Shown: one piece after another, positions 32,791 to 33,171 of the stretch
How the letters are laid out: the number at the start of each line of letters is the position of its first letter
How positions within the stretch are numbered: the first letter of the stretch is position 1
Assembly: GCA_014584305.1 (NCBI GenBank)
Contig: JACTND010000307.1
Span: 1 to 33,171 of the forward strand
Reading direction: 5' to 3'
DNA length: 33,171 nt
Source of the DNA: Planctomycetota bacterium
GTDB lineage: Bacteria > Planctomycetota > Planctomycetia > Pirellulales > Pirellulaceae
Notes under the pieces: model-generated
Databases searched by the model: none
The model's input: only the letters and a program-made list of their open reading frames with translations
What the model was told of the DNA's origin: nothing
Made by a program: the position numbers and the translations under genes

Positions 32791-33062
32791 CCCCACCTTT
32801 TAATTTTTAGGACAGGCATAATTAGGTTTCCAACTGTATTTGATTCAGAAATGCGCAACATGTATTGCTTAGACAATCGCTTTTCTAAACAAGCTTTGGC
32901 GTTAGCCATCGAGAAGGCCAAATAAATAGCCGTTGACATTGCCTGAAATGATGTTTGCCAGCTGAAATGAGCGCAGTCGATCCCACCCAGTCTCCTTAAT
33001 GGGTTTAAGCAACCTTTGAAACGGAGGCGACTGCTTCCCAGCAATCAGAAAGCGGGCTACCC
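32791..33062. other. intergenic end region with repeat copy C
   Basis: No gene seen. Repeat copy C (32810-32825) lies 19 bases after the parvulin-like gene stop. The minus-strand frame over 32787-33044 reads a run ending in IMPVLK that merely mirrors the repeat, so it is not called. Confidence 0.5.
32810..32825 (+). repeat. GGACAGGCAT repeat, copy C
   Basis: GGACAGGCATAATTAG, preceded by TTTTTA, shares its 10-base core and AT-rich 3' flank with copies A (71-86) and B (444-459, inverted). Confidence 0.6.
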
Positions 33063-33170
33063 TTAAGACACGAGCGGCACCACGTTGTCGAGATGATGGA
33101 CGCCCTTTTGATGCGCTAGGTCTCGAAGTCGATCGCGCGTGGAGGAAAAGTGATTTCCGTTGAGCCGCGC
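33063..33170 (-). CDS. C-terminal end of an unidentified gene (partial)
   Basis: At the right edge a minus-strand frame enters the window and ends with TAA at 33063-33065. Its last 35 residues include NGNHFSSTRDRL and GVHHLDNVVPLVS, a sequence with a normal protein-like composition. The rest of the gene lies outside, so neither family nor start can be stated. Only its reading frame and stop are seen. Confidence 0.4.
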   Translation of the reverse strand, partial: ARLNGNHFSSTRDRLRDLAHQKGVHHLDNVVPLVS

Positions 33171-33171
33171 A

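Noticed and set aside
32787..33044. Minus-strand frame of 85 residues at the right end
   Set aside because: Its C-terminal IMPVLK simply translates the GGACAGGCAT repeat, and no ribosome site is seen; likely spurious.

Overview
The window looks like chromosomal DNA of a planctomycete, most likely a Pirellulales-type member. This is inferred from gene content and recalled family resemblance, not from a search. The pointers are a PEP-CTERM secreted protein, an RpoZ of planctomycete type beside gmk, a small [18 protein letters not shown] protein, paired HtrA-like proteins with a degenerate triad, a split Tad locus, and genes on both strands in short operons. No rRNA, tRNA, CRISPR array, transposase or prophage gene was seen.

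Layout. 1-553 is gene-free and carries an inverted pair of a GGACAGGCAT repeat; a third copy lies at 32810. 554-2837 (+) is glycine cleavage T and H proteins plus a LipM-like octanoyl/lipoyl transferase, which can be read as a lipoyl-protein assembly unit lacking the P-protein. 3351-7117 (+) holds an FHA-domain protein, an ECF sigma factor with a translationally coupled zinc-finger/membrane anti-sigma candidate, a small lineage-type protein and a MoeB/ThiF-like E1 enzyme. 7144-9386 (-) is a MATE exporter and an exported-looking SAM methyltransferase. 9526-10122 (+) is an isochorismatase-like hydrolase. 10242-13241 (-) is a roughly 1000-residue protein built of secretin N-domain repeats with no secretin barrel. 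13562-15521 (+) is tsaD and a PEP-CTERM protein with a P-domain-like fold, followed by a terminator.

15714-18040 (-) is a coupled pair: an HtrA-like protease with an intact triad, then a pseudo-protease whose PDZ domain sits inside the protease fold and whose His and Ser are replaced. 18244-19585 (+) has a small membrane HExxH protein and two TatA/B-type genes. 19858-24068 (+) is cpaF/tadA, tadB, tadC and a secreted protein, the motor and platform part of a Tad pilus without pilin, TadZ or secretin.

24102-29383 (-) is a housekeeping run, in transcription order: an unknown protein, lysA, tpiA, secG, yicC, gmk, rpoZ, with several overlapping or closely spaced joints. 29689-30237 (+) is an O6-alkylguanine-DNA alkyltransferase. 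It is followed by about 750 bases without a gene, containing five consecutive stem-loops and then a strong promoter for a 600-residue exported protein with two parvulin-like units (30988-32790). The last bases hold the C-terminal end of an unidentified minus-strand gene.

The strongest candidates for under-described biology are the protease/pseudo-protease pair, the barrel-less secretin-domain protein, the five-hairpin region and the duplicated parvulin-like protein with missing active-site histidines. None amounts to a clearly new multi-gene system on the evidence visible here.
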